NCBI GenBank assembly: GCA_023957335.1
Contig: JAMLHC010000003.1
Location: forward strand, 1-64,000
DNA length: 64,000 bases
Reading direction: 5' to 3'
Origin: Bacteroidota bacterium
GTDB taxonomy: Bacteria; Bacteroidota; Bacteroidia; NS11-12g; UBA955
Positions 55,192 to 64,000 of this stretch are shown here, piece after piece. Under the pieces are notes generated by a model. The model was not told where the DNA came from. It did not search any database and worked only from the letters and a program-made list of their open reading frames with translations. Position numbers and translations under genes: made by a program. Numbering within the stretch: the stretch's first letter is position 1; each line of letters opens with the position of its first letter.

Positions 55192-58100
55192 ATGGAATTA
55201 AAAGAATTGAAACCAAGAAAGGCACTGAACAAAGCCTTTTTAAAAGTAAAACCTAACAGGACTGAAATTGAAGGTTTCAAGACCAATCTCATTACTTTAC
55301 TCGACAGAACTAATGATACAGAAAGCGAAGAGTTTCATAAAAACCTTGTCATTGACTTTCTAAAGAAAACCTATTACGACCCAAACCATTTTATAAATAC
55401 CAAAGGTCGAAACGACCTTGTTATTCATAACGGACAAAATGCAAACTCTACAGTTGGCGTAATCATTGAAGCTAAAAAGCCGACCAACAAAGCCGAGATG
55501 ATTACAACAAATAAACTGAATGCAAAAGCGTTTCAGGAATTGGTTTTGTATTATTTACGTGAGAGAATTACACATAAAAACCTTGAAGTAAAACATTTGG
55601 TGGCGACCAACATCAACGAATGGTTCATTTATGACGCTACCCTGTTCGACAGACTTTTTGCTCAAAACAAAAATCTTGTAAAGCAATTCAATGATTTTGA
55701 AGGCGGACGCTTGGCAGACACCAAAACTGATTTTTTCTACAAACAAATTGCCGAGCCGTTTATTGACAGTATTACTTCTGAAATTGAATTTACCTACTTC
55801 AACATTCAGGACTTTCAAAAACCCTTACGAAATACAGACAAAACAGACGACAATTCGCTGATTGCTTTATTCAAATTGCTGTCGCCTGAGCATCTTTTAA
55901 AACTACCATTTACCAACGACAGCAACAGTCTTGACAAACGCTTTTACAGCGAGTTGTTGCACATTATCGGTTTAACTGAAACCAAAGAAGGAAGCAAAAA
56001 GCTGATTGACCGAAACAAAGCAGGTGAACGGCACACAGGAACAATCCTTGAAGATGCCATCATTCAGCTTGACAGTTTAGATAAATTAAGCCGATTGGAA
56101 AAGCCAAGCCAATTCGGCAGCACACAACAGGAAAGACTTTTTAATGTTGCCCTTGAACTTTCGATTACTTGGATAAATCGAATTTTATTTTTGAAGTTGT
56201 TGGAAGCACAACTCATCACTTATCACAAAGGCGACAAATCTTTTTCGTTTCTCAATCTTGACAATATCAAAAACTATGACGACCTGAACAGCTTGTTTTT
56301 TCAGGTATTGGCACGCAAATATGACGAGCGAAACGAAGATGTAAAAAAGGCGTTTGAAAAAGTGCCTTATCTCAATTCTTCGCTTTTCGAGCCAAGCGAC
56401 ATTGAACAGGTTACTTTGTTTATCAGCAACCTAAAAGACGATAAAACCATTCCGATTTTTTCGCAAACCGTGCTGAAAGACCAACAAGGCAAAAAACGGA
56501 CTGGCAATATTTCCACGCTTCAATACTTGTTTGAGTTTTTAGATGCTTACGACTTTGGAGCCGAAGGCGGTGAAGAAATACAGGAAGACAATAAAACGCT
56601 TATAAATGCTTCGGTTCTCGGATTGATTTTCGAGAAAATAAACGGCTACAAAGACGGTTCTTTTTTCACTCCGGGTTTCATCACAATGTATATGTGCCGT
56701 GAAACCATTCGTAAAGCAGTTGTGCAGAAATTCAACGAAACCAAAAAATGGGACTGTACAACACTTGAAGAACTTTACGACAAAATTGAAGACCGAAAAG
56801 AAGCCAACAACATTGTAAACAGCATCAAAATTTGCGACCCTGCTGTCGGCTCTGGGCACTTTTTGGTTTCGGCACTCAATGAAATTATTGCCATCAAAAA
56901 CGACTTGAAAATCCTACAAGACCGTGACGGAAAACGCTTGAAAGAATATCAGGTAGAAGTGGTAAATGATGAATTGATTGTAACAGACGAAGAAGGCGAA
57001 CTTTTTGAATACAACCCAAGCAATAAGGAAAGCCAACGAATACAAGAAACACTTTTCCACGAAAAGCAAACCATAATTGAAAATTGCCTTTTCGGTGTGG
57101 ACATCAATTCCAACTCCGTAAAAATTTGCCGTTTGCGTTTGTGGATTGAACTTTTGAAAAATGCGTATTACATAAGCTCCTCCCTAAAAAGCTCCTCCCC
57201 TTTTATAGGGGAGGTGTCCGAAGGACGGAGGGGTCAAGAACAATTAAATAACCTACCATATTTAAAAACCTTCCGCAAAGAACTCCGAAACAACCTTACC
57301 CCCGCAGAAGCCAAACTTTGGACATTGCTTAAAGGCAAACAAATGGGCGGAAGAAAATTCAGACGCCAACACAGCTTTGCCAATTATATTCTTGATTTTT
57401 ATTGCCCAGAAGAACGCTTGGCTATAGAATTAGATGGACAAGGACATTTTGAAGCAAGTCAGGCTGAATACGATAGAGAAAGAGATTTGTTTTTAGAAGC
57501 TTATGGTATAAGGGTACTAAGGTTTGAAAACAAATGGGTGTGGGATAATCCGGAGGGGTTGCTGAATGAGGTTTGGGGTTATTTTGGGAAACAACCACCC
57601 CGTCCTGCGGACACCCAGGGTTGGATAAAACAAGAACCACCCCGCCCTTCGGGCACCCCTCCTTACAAAGGAGGGGAGCTTAAGGAGTTGCAAACACTTC
57701 CTAACATTGACATCAACATCAAATGCGGAAACTCTTTGGTGAGCCGTTTTGCCATTGATGCAGACCTGAAACAAGCCTTGAAAAAAAGTAAGTGGACAAT
57801 TGACAGCTACCGAATAGCCGTTGATACCTACCGAAACGCTGAAAGCAAGGTGCAGAAAAGAGAAATGGAACGGTTGATTGCCGACATTAAATCGAATTTC
57901 AGAAGTGAAATTTCTATGAACGACCCCAAAGTAAAGAAGCTACAAAAACTTTCAGGCGACTTGTATCAAATGACCAACCAAGGGCAACTTTTTGAAATGA
58001 GTAAAAAGGAAAAAGCAGCTTGGAACAAAAAAGTGCAACAACTAACCGAAGAAACCAAAAAACTTGAAACCGAAATTGAAGAAATAAAAGCCAACAAGAT

Positions 58101-58296
58101 TTTTGAAAACGCTTTTGAATGGCGTTTTGAATTTCCCGAAGTGCTGAATGATGATGGCGATTTTGTGGGTTTTGACGTGGTTATTGGAAATCCGCCTTAT
58201 TTTTCATTATCCAAAGTAAAAGAACAATCAGAGTATTTTTCAAAAGCAAATTATGAAACGTATTCGAAAGGTGCAGACATCTATTGCTTATTCTAG
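55192..58296 (+). CDS. Type IIG (Eco57I-like) restriction-methylase, N-terminal part, with in-frame inserted DUF559 nuclease domain
   Basis: 1034 residues from the ATG at 55192 to an in-frame amber codon (58294-58296). The N-terminal nuclease shows Asp75...Glu93-Ala-Lys95 (PD-(D/E)XK). The N6-adenine methylase motif I DPAVGSGHF starts at residue 549 and motif IV NPPY at 1000. Between them, after CRLRLWIELLKNAYY and before LQTLPNIDINIKCGNSLVSRF, which family members usually join with a short link, lies a foreign roughly 165-residue stretch (about 666-830) containing a DUF559 endonuclease-like domain (LRNNLTPAEAKLWTLLKG...RQHSFANYILDFYCPEERLAIELDG). After the stop, the same frame continues (see 58297-59442). 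The protein as read lacks its target-recognition domain and is probably inactive or incomplete. Confidence 0.85.
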   Translation: MELKELKPRKALNKAFLKVKPNRTEIEGFKTNLITLLDRTNDTESEEFHKNLVIDFLKKTYYDPNHFINTKGRNDLVIHNGQNANSTVGVIIEAKKPTNKAEMITTNKLNAKAFQELVLYYLRERITHKNLEVKHLVATNINEWFIYDATLFDRLFAQNKNLVKQFNDFEGGRLADTKTDFFYKQIAEPFIDSITSEIEFTYFNIQDFQKPLRNTDKTDDNSLIALFKLLSPEHLLKLPFTNDSNSLDKRFYSELLHIIGLTETKEGSKKLIDRNKAGERHTGTILEDAIIQLDSLDKLSRLEKPSQFGSTQQERLFNVALELSITWINRILFLKLLEAQLITYHKGDKSFSFLNLDNIKNYDDLNSLFFQVLARKYDERNEDVKKAFEKVPYLNSSLFEPSDIEQVTLFISNLKDDKTIPIFSQTVLKDQQGKKRTGNISTLQYLFEFLDAYDFGAEGGEEIQEDNKTLINASVLGLIFEKINGYKDGSFFTPGFITMYMCRETIRKAVVQKFNETKKWDCTTLEELYDKIEDRKEANNIVNSIKICDPAVGSGHFLVSALNEIIAIKNDLKILQDRDGKRLKEYQVEVVNDELIVTDEEGELFEYNPSNKESQRIQETLFHEKQTIIENCLFGVDINSNSVKICRLRLWIELLKNAYYISSSLKSSSPFIGEVSEGRRGQEQLNNLPYLKTFRKELRNNLTPAEAKLWTLLKGKQMGGRKFRRQHSFANYILDFYCPEERLAIELDGQGHFEASQAEYDRERDLFLEAYGIRVLRFENKWVWDNPEGLLNEVWGYFGKQPPRPADTQGWIKQEPPRPSGTPPYKGGELKELQTLPNIDINIKCGNSLVSRFAIDADLKQALKKSKWTIDSYRIAVDTYRNAESKVQKREMERLIADIKSNFRSEISMNDPKVKKLQKLSGDLYQMTNQGQLFEMSKKEKAAWNKKVQQLTEETKKLETEIEEIKANKIFENAFEWRFEFPEVLNDDGDFVGFDVVIGNPPYFSLSKVKEQSEYFSKANYETYSKGADIYCLF
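57189..57681 (+). mobile_element. 493-base element with ~46-base terminal inverted repeats encoding a DUF559 nuclease domain in frame
   Basis: Left end 57189-57234 and right end 57636-57681 are inverted copies of each other (about 35 of 46 positions match). Each end is itself two hairpins: CCTCCCC/GGGGAGG plus GTCC-GAA-GGAC on the left, GCCC-TTC-GGGC plus CCCCTCC/GGAGGGG on the right. A partial second copy of the right-end wording lies at about 57594-57622. The inside reads, in the host gene's frame, a DUF559 domain with no start codon of its own. Such compact very-short-patch-repair-like nucleases are known in Bacteroidota; their role as an element's own endonuclease is inference. Confidence 0.75.
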
Positions 58297-59442
58297 GAAT
58301 TAGGCGGCAATATTTTAAAGCCATTTGGTTTTTTAATTTACATTACTTCTAATTCTTGGTTAAGGGCAATTTATGGAGAGCTTCTCAAAAAATATTTCAT
58401 TGAAAAATTACAGCCAATTGCATTAATAAATATTGAAGATGTTCAAATATTTGAAGAAGCTACCGTTGAATCAAATATTATTACCCTGCAAAAATCTGTC
58501 AATTCAAATCCGTTTCAAGTAGTCAATTTATCAAAAGACTATATTCTAGGTGATTCTTTAAATGAATATTTACATAAATACAGTTTTGAATTTATTCCAC
58601 CTTCAACATCTGAATGGTTTATCGGGAATCAGTCAGTTGGAACTTTAAAAAGTAAAATCAAAAATGGTGCAAGACTATTGAAAGATTTTAATATTCGAAT
58701 AAACTTTGGACTAAAAACAGGTTATAATGAAGCATTCATAATAGATGAAAACAAAAAGAGCGAATTAATAAAGACAGATGAAAAAAATGCTGAAATAATT
58801 AAACCAATAATACGTGGCAGAGATTTAAAAAAATACAGTTACACCTTTGAAAATATTTACTTGATAAATTCACATAATGGAATAAAATCAATTGGCTTAA
58901 AAAGGATTGAAACCGAAACCGAATACCCAACAATATACGAACACTTAAAAAGTTTTTCTCCTAAAGTTGAAAATCGTTCAGATATGGGAGATCATTGGTC
59001 AAATCTTAGAAACTGTGCCTATTTAGAAGATTTTGAAAAAGATAAAATAATATGGGGAGAAATTTCTGATAAACCAAAATTTGCTTTTGACGATGAAAAG
59101 TATTTTGCGGAAGCAACTACTTTCTTGATGACAGGTGAAAAACTGAAATTTCTTTTGGCTATATTAAATTCAAAAGTTTCAGAGTGGTATTTCAACCTAA
59201 TTGGAACAACAACAGGAATGGGAACAAACAGATGGAAGAAATACAAAATTGAATTGTTGCCAATAAAAATTACTTCATCTGAACAAGAAAAAGAAATTGA
59301 GATTTTAGTAAACCAAATTTTAGCTATAAAAAAACAAAATCCATCAACCGACACAACGGACTTAGAAAACAAAATAGACCAATTAGTTTACCAGCTTTAC
59401 GAGTTGACGGAAGAAGAAATAAAAATTGTTGAAAATGGATAA
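58297..59442 (+). pseudogene. C-terminal part of the type IIG restriction-methylase, cut off by an amber codon
   Basis: 381 codons open in exactly the same frame as the upstream part. The junction reads ADIYCLF-stop-ELGGNILKP, where family members have CLFYELG, so TAG most simply replaces a Tyr codon (TAT to TAG). It carries the remaining methylase strands (IYITSNSWLRAIYGE, INIEDVQIFEEATVESNIITL) and the target-recognition domain (about LKTGYNEAFIID to ELTEEEIKIVENG). A separate translation start is possible at an in-frame TTG near 58678, but no promoter or ribosome-binding signal points to it. Treated as the lost 3' half. Confidence 0.75.
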
Positions 59443-59458
59443 ATCCATTGATGAAATA

Positions 59459-59765
59459 TTGAATACATTTCATAGCCCACTAATTAATTCGTGAGCTATG
59501 AAAATACGAGGAATAACACAAAACCATTTCAACGGTTTGAATTAAACATGAAAACAATCAGAAAAAAATGGTTAAAACCATTGTAAATACATTCGCGCAC
59601 ATCCATAGCCCACGGTTTAAACCGTAGGCTATAAAAACACGGAATCCCATGAAAAACCGTTTTAACGGTTTGTAAATAAAAACAGGATATGCCACATTCA
59701 TTCAATAAAATATGGATACACGCCATTTCAGCCGTGGTTGGTGTTGTCACCAACCACGACTAAGC
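59459..59765. repeat. Composite palindromic repeat cluster, copy C
   Basis: Same block order as copies A and B: a first hairpin CATAGCCCAC...GTGAGCTATG (about 59470-59500), AACCATTTCAACGGTTTGA, AAAATGGTTAAAACCATT (about 59567-59584), ATAGCCCACGGTTTAAACCG (from about 59605), AAACCGTTTTAACGGTTT, and the perfect GTGGTTGGTG-TTG-TCACCAACCAC stem at about 59735-59757. It starts 17 bases after the R-M gene's stop. With copy B it brackets the whole R-M gene. Confidence 0.8.
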
Positions 59766-59811
59766 AATATACATAAACATCCCCCTCATATCTAAGTAAT
59801 TTTCTGCCCTA

Positions 59812-59843
59812 TTTGCATAATCATTCATCCAAAGTTACTTTTG
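59812..59843 (+). promoter_or_regulatory. Promoter: TTTG-N20-TACTTTTG
   Basis: -33 TTTG at 59812-59815 and -7 TACTTTTG at 59836-59843, with 22 bases to the ATG of the dehydrogenase gene. Confidence 0.75.
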
Positions 59844-59865
59844 CATCCTCAAATAAAAATCATAA

Positions 59866-61197
59866 ATGGAAATAGCAGTAGTAGGCACAGGTTATGTTGG
59901 GCTGGTATCAGGAACATGTTTTGCTGAATCAGGCAACAATGTTATCTGTGTTGATATAGACGAAAGGAAAGTGGAAAGTTTACGCAATGGTAAAATCACC
60001 ATTTATGAACCCGGTTTAGAAATTTTGTTTCAACGAAATCTGAAAGAGAACAGACTTTCATTCACTACGGATTTAGCATCAGCCATAGAAAAAGCAGAAG
60101 TCATATTTCTGGCTCTACCTACCCCTCCGGGCGAAGACGGCTCTGCCGACTTGTCTTATGTTTTGGGAGTTGCTGAGCAACTTGGCAAAATCATAAAAAA
60201 CTACAAAGTAATTGTGGACAAAAGTACAGTTCCGGTAGGTACTGCCGATAAAGTAACTTCCGCGATAGCTAAAAATGCAAGTGTTGATTTTGATGTTGTG
60301 AGCAATCCCGAATTTTTGCGCGAGGGTGTAGCAGTGGACGATTTCATGAAGCCCGATAGAGTAGTAATAGGAACAAGCAGTGAGAGGGCTAAAAAAATCA
60401 TGGGTAATTTGTATGCCCCCTTTGTCCGTCAGGGAAATCCGGTTATTTATATGGATGAAAAATCTGCTGAATTAACCAAATATGCCGCCAACTCGTTTTT
60501 GGCAACAAAAATTTCTTTTATGAATGAAATCTCTCGCTTGTGCGATTTGCTGGGTGCAGATGTAGATATGGTTAGAATTGGTATTGGAACCGATAGCAGA
60601 ATTGGCAAGCGATTCCTATTTCCCGGTATCGGATATGGAGGAAGTTGTTTCCCAAAAGATGTGAAGGCATTAATTAAATCAGCCAAAGACGTGCATTATG
60701 AGTTCAAAATTCTGAATGCAGTAGAGGAAGTAAATGAAGATCAGAAAGAAGTAATTCTGCCCAAAATGGAGCAGATATTTGGCAAAGATTGGTCGGGAAA
60801 AAAAATTGCATTATGGGGACTTGCATTTAAACCCAATACTGACGACATCAGAGAAGCTCCCGCTCTGGTTTTGATTGACCGCTTTCTGAAACTCAATGCA
60901 AGCGTTACTGCATACGACCCCGAAGCAATGGAAAATGTAAAAAGAATTGTTGGAAATAATATCACATTCGCGCACAACATGTATGAAGCTATCCAAAATG
61001 CTGACGTATTAGTAATAGCCACAGAATGGTCAGAATTCAGAAATCCTGACTTTGACCGCATCAAATCATCTTTGAAAAACCCGATTGTATTTGATGGCAG
61101 AAATGTTTTTGACATTGACAAAATGGAAGAACTCGGATTCAACTATTACTCAATTGGCAGACGCGATGTAATTTCACAAAATCAACCTTCAAAATGA
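59866..61197 (+). CDS. ugd: UDP-glucose 6-dehydrogenase
   Basis: 443 residues, the usual length. It oxidises UDP-glucose twice to UDP-glucuronate with NAD. Seen: the Rossmann loop [10 protein letters not shown] (7-16), [14 protein letters not shown], the central [14 protein letters not shown] helix and the catalytic Cys261 in [10 protein letters not shown]. Its stop overlaps the next gene's start by four bases, and that gene uses its product, which favours UDP-glucose over GDP-mannose as substrate. Feeds surface polysaccharide synthesis. Confidence 0.93.
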   Translation: MEIAVVGTGYVGLVSGTCFAESGNNVICVDIDERKVESLRNGKITIYEPGLEILFQRNLKENRLSFTTDLASAIEKAEVIFLALPTPPGEDGSADLSYVLGVAEQLGKIIKNYKVIVDKSTVPVGTADKVTSAIAKNASVDFDVVSNPEFLREGVAVDDFMKPDRVVIGTSSERAKKIMGNLYAPFVRQGNPVIYMDEKSAELTKYAANSFLATKISFMNEISRLCDLLGADVDMVRIGIGTDSRIGKRFLFPGIGYGGSCFPKDVKALIKSAKDVHYEFKILNAVEEVNEDQKEVILPKMEQIFGKDWSGKKIALWGLAFKPNTDDIREAPALVLIDRFLKLNASVTAYDPEAMENVKRIVGNNITFAHNMYEAIQNADVLVIATEWSEFRNPDFDRIKSSLKNPIVFDGRNVFDIDKMEELGFNYYSIGRRDVISQNQPSK

Positions 61198-62171
61198 CTG
61201 AACAAAAAAGAGTTTTAATCACGGGTGCAGCAGGATTTCTCGGCTCTCACCTTTGCGATAGATTTATTACCGAAGGGTATCATGTAATCGGCATGGACAA
61301 TCTGATTACAGGAGACTTACGCAATATTGAGCACTTATTTAAACTGGAGCACTTTGAATTTTACCACCATGATGTTTCCAAGTTTGTATATGTTCCCGGC
61401 AGATTGGATTATATCCTCCATTTTGCATCACCTGCCAGCCCTATAGATTATTTAAAAATCCCCATTCAAACATTAAAAGTGGGGTCATTGGGAACTCATA
61501 ATCTATTGGGATTAGCAAAATCAAAGGGTTCGCGATTATTGATTGCTTCTACTTCTGAGGTATATGGCGACCCCATGGTTCATCCCCAAACCGAAGATTA
61601 TTTTGGCAATGTAAATCCTGTGGGACCTCGCGGAGTTTATGATGAAGCCAAACGTTTTCAAGAAGCCATCACAATGGCATATCACACCTATCACGGACTT
61701 GAAACCCGTATTGTGCGAATATTTAACACCTACGGACCTCGCATGAGGCTAAATGATGGCAGAGTACTCCCTGCTTTTATTGGACAAGCCTTGCGAGGTG
61801 AAGATTTGACCGCATTTGGTGACGGAAGCCAAACACGCTCTTTCTGCTATGTGAGCGACTTGGTCGAGGGTATCTACAGGCTCCTTTTAAGCGATTATGC
61901 AAACCCTGTCAATATTGGCAACCCTGACGAAATTACCATCAATGATTTTGCACAAGAAATATTAGCTTTGACCGGTTCGAAAAATAAAATCATATATAAA
62001 CCGCTTCCCGAAAACGACCCAAAACAACGCAGACCTGATATTTCTTTAGCAAACAAACTACTTGGCTGGACACCCAAAGTGCAAAGAGCAGAAGGTCTTA
62101 AATACACACTTGATTATTTTAAATCCCTGAGTAAGGAAGATTTATACAAGTCTGAACATAGATTTGACTAA
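61194..62171 (+). CDS. UDP-glucuronate decarboxylase (UDP-xylose synthase)
   Basis: 325 residues. An extended short-chain dehydrogenase with GAAGFLG (Gly11, Gly14, Gly17), Thr120-Ser-Glu122 and Tyr149/Lys153. The blocks [21 protein letters not shown] and [13 protein letters not shown] are the UXS signatures and differ from 4-epimerases. It turns UDP-glucuronate into UDP-xylose, keeping NAD bound. Together with ugd it forms a compact UDP-glucose to UDP-xylose operon, which suggests xylose in a capsule or glycan of this organism. Confidence 0.93.
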   Translation: MTEQKRVLITGAAGFLGSHLCDRFITEGYHVIGMDNLITGDLRNIEHLFKLEHFEFYHHDVSKFVYVPGRLDYILHFASPASPIDYLKIPIQTLKVGSLGTHNLLGLAKSKGSRLLIASTSEVYGDPMVHPQTEDYFGNVNPVGPRGVYDEAKRFQEAITMAYHTYHGLETRIVRIFNTYGPRMRLNDGRVLPAFIGQALRGEDLTAFGDGSQTRSFCYVSDLVEGIYRLLLSDYANPVNIGNPDEITINDFAQEILALTGSKNKIIYKPLPENDPKQRRPDISLANKLLGWTPKVQRAEGLKYTLDYFKSLSKEDLYKSEHRFD

Positions 62172-62291
62172 TACCGGTTTTTCTCTCTATGTATAGTACT
62201 TTAAGCGAAAATTTGAGACACTATATACAATGGTTATAAAAATAAAATACTTTCGCATGCAACATTTTTAACCTTGAAGTTGTCATAGGTA

Positions 62292-64000
62292 ATGTTAAGC
62301 AATTATCTCATGAGATATAGAAAATCTTCAAATAAGAGCCGCACGTTTCAACCGTTGTCACTGATTATATGCTTGTTTGCACTTATTTTATTTCATCAAG
62401 CAAAAGCAGACCATGTGATGGGTTCAGACATTGTATGGAAATGTAAAGGCAATTATAAATATGATGTTTCCTTAATCTTTTACAGAGACTGTATGGGGAT
62501 TGCAGTTTATGGTTCTAAGGCAATAAAAATCGAATGTTCCATGGGCGGCAGTGGCTCAACAACATTTAGTCTAAGCAATGTTTCAATCAGAGATGTTACA
62601 CCGAGTTGTGCAGATGTAAAAGGACCTTGTACTCCAACAAATACTGCCTATACCGGTAAAGGAACTGAAGAACATATTTTTACCGGTACAATAGATTTTA
62701 ATGCAGGCGAATTAAAAAGATTGCGAGATGCGGGATGCTGCCGTTTCAGATTTGTTTTTAATGAATGTTGTCGCAGCGATTATATCACGACCGGTGGTTC
62801 TTGGAACGACTTTACTACTGACGCTGAGATTGATATCTGCAACATTGACAAATCCATCAAAAAATATTGCGATGACAGCCCCAGTTTAAGAAACCCTCCG
62901 ATTAGTTTTATTTGTTGTAACCAAGAGTTTTACTTTAACAACGGAGTCATTGACGCAGACGGTGATTCTTTATCATTCTCTTTAGTAATGTGCCAACAAC
63001 AAGTGGGTGTCAGTGTTAAATACGATGCTCCATTTAACCCTACTACATGGCCCATGACCGGATTTTGTAAAAAAACAGTCCCTTGCAATTGCAGAACCGG
63101 AACCAAAACCAGACCTACCGAAGGAATCTGTTTTGACCCTGAAACCGGAGATTTATCTTTTCTCCCCGTTAATTGCGATGAGTCAGGAATACTTTGTATC
63201 AAAATGGAACAATTCAGATTAGATTCAACTGCTTCCAAATGGCTCTACATTGGATACACTAAGAGGGACATGCAAATAAGGGTTGTCACTTGCAGCGAAA
63301 ATAATGCGCCATATTTAAGCAACCTTGCGAATACAGCAGTTTGTGAAGGAGATAAAATCTGTATGACCATAACAGCCGAGGACGAAGAGTTTTCCGGCAG
63401 CAGCGGCAATCAGCCTTGGAAAGACACCATTGATTTATCATGGAATAATGGATTACCCGGTGCTACTTTCAATGTCGGGAGTCCATATTTTACATTTAAA
63501 AATGGGGTTACCACAGCTGTACGGGATGTTGAAATCTGTTGGCAAACTAAGGTTGGTGACGGCAGGGAGGCACCCTACCTGTTTTCTGTTACAGGAAGAG
63601 ATAAGGCTTGCCCTCGCAATGCCGTAGCTTCCAGAGGCTACTCACTAAGAGTCAAAAGGCGTGCTTATGCTGAGAGAAAATTAACGGAAGGTGATTGCGG
63701 AAAATGGCAATTAGAAAGTGTTCCCGAAGACACATTCTGGTACAAAGGCGTTTATCAACACCAATGGGAGATCAGAGACTCTACAAACTCCGGGGTGCCA
63801 ATATTCAGATCTTTAAAACAAAAAGACAGTCTGCAATTTGTGCAGGGCGGAAAATATATTATCACATACACCATCAACAACCCGCCTTTGAATTGCCCGT
63901 CCGAATATTCTGACACCATTATTGTGCCTGAACTATTACGGGCTATTGTACCCGCTGACACCTTTGTTTGTGAAGGCGATACAGTTCAGATTCCTTTGAA
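62292..64000 (+). CDS. Large surface protein, partial (cut by window end)
   Basis: The frame is open from the ATG at 62292 (a second ATG at 62310 is equally possible) to the end of the window, at least 569 residues. A signal peptide ends at about residue 38 (HQAKA), followed by DHVMGSDIVWKC...FYRDC, the same N-terminal module as in the 12927-16496 protein. It is rich in cysteine (CCRFRF, ECCRSDY, CCNQEF) and continues with Ig-like strands. By family it should end in a T9SS gliding-type sorting domain beyond the window. A near-match -7 box (TACTTTCG, 62248-62255) precedes it. Confidence 0.85.
   Translation, partial: MLSNYLMRYRKSSNKSRTFQPLSLIICLFALILFHQAKADHVMGSDIVWKCKGNYKYDVSLIFYRDCMGIAVYGSKAIKIECSMGGSGSTTFSLSNVSIRDVTPSCADVKGPCTPTNTAYTGKGTEEHIFTGTIDFNAGELKRLRDAGCCRFRFVFNECCRSDYITTGGSWNDFTTDAEIDICNIDKSIKKYCDDSPSLRNPPISFICCNQEFYFNNGVIDADGDSLSFSLVMCQQQVGVSVKYDAPFNPTTWPMTGFCKKTVPCNCRTGTKTRPTEGICFDPETGDLSFLPVNCDESGILCIKMEQFRLDSTASKWLYIGYTKRDMQIRVVTCSENNAPYLSNLANTAVCEGDKICMTITAEDEEFSGSSGNQPWKDTIDLSWNNGLPGATFNVGSPYFTFKNGVTTAVRDVEICWQTKVGDGREAPYLFSVTGRDKACPRNAVASRGYSLRVKRRAYAERKLTEGDCGKWQLESVPEDTFWYKGVYQHQWEIRDSTNSGVPIFRSLKQKDSLQFVQGGKYIITYTINNPPLNCPSEYSDTIIVPELLRAIVPADTFVCEGDTVQIPL

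Noticed and set aside
58294..58296. Amber codon as programmed recoding (pyrrolysine or suppressor)
   Set aside because: Other genes here end in TAG (for example at 6477-6479), so TAG is a normal stop, and no recoding signal is evident; a Tyr-to-stop mutation is simpler.
1..64000. tRNA, rRNA, CRISPR arrays, prophage or conjugative genes
   Set aside because: Looked for and not found: no T-loop-like GGTTCRANTCC outside coding sequence, no regularly spaced direct repeats, and no integrase, transposase, portal, capsid or relaxase-like protein.

Overview
The window is chromosomal DNA from a member of the Bacteroidota, probably a free-living or sludge-type lineage in the Saprospiria/Chitinophagia/Sphingobacteriia range; the genus cannot be read from the sequence. 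Evidence: low G+C, the promoter -7 box TAnnTTTG a few bases before many start codons, type IX secretion (T9SS) C-terminal sorting domains on several very long surface proteins, a lipidated TamL-like OMP85 protein, an S46 dipeptidyl-peptidase, an OmpA protein with TSP3 calcium repeats, and an ECF sigma factor paired with a membrane/beta-barrel protein.

Layout. 1-2.8 kb is accessory: a small lipoprotein gene beside an attC-like hairpin, a palindromic repeat cluster, an HTH gene remnant and a Fic AMP-transferase. 2.8-10 kb holds three exported peptidases side by side: a MORN-TPR-CHAT protein, an HtrA-like serine protease with PDZ, and a metacaspase. 10-12.9 kb is housekeeping (aroC, murB, an RluA-type pseudouridine synthase). 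12.9-20.1 kb (minus strand) runs from an ECF sigma factor through a beta-barrel protein to two T9SS cargo proteins. 20.3-34.1 kb is mainly core metabolism and envelope: a 2-oxoacid dehydrogenase E2, a small DNA-binding protein, gmd plus a GlmU-like protein, a 3-hydroxyacyl-CoA dehydrogenase, a degenerate Rieske-like lipoprotein, OmpA, a DPP11-like peptidase, accA, TamL and an rRNA methyltransferase. 34.2-38 kb is one giant T9SS adhesin-like gene. 38.2-50.5 kb is again core: ndk, a CtpA-type protease, a phosphoesterase, prfA, fbp, aspartate kinase, malic enzyme and a GT39 transferase. 50.5-54.2 kb carries a frameshifted barrel gene, an acyltransferase/polysaccharide-deacetylase pair and an orphan secreted protein.

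54.2-59.8 kb is a second accessory island: a type IIG restriction-modification gene bracketed by two copies of the palindromic repeat cluster seen at 0.76-1.1 kb. It is interrupted by a 0.49-kb element with terminal inverted repeats that encodes, in frame, a DUF559-type nuclease domain, and then by an in-frame amber codon. 59.9-62.2 kb is a two-gene UDP-xylose pathway, and the window ends inside a large surface-protein gene related to the one at 12.9-16.5 kb.

The two most unusual things are the DUF559 element lodged in frame inside a methyltransferase gene, and the cluster of three exported proteases of two peptidase clans (CHAT and metacaspase, with an HtrA-like enzyme between them). No tRNA, rRNA, CRISPR array, integrase or transposase gene was recognised. 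All calls were made by eye from sequence and translations; no database search was run.
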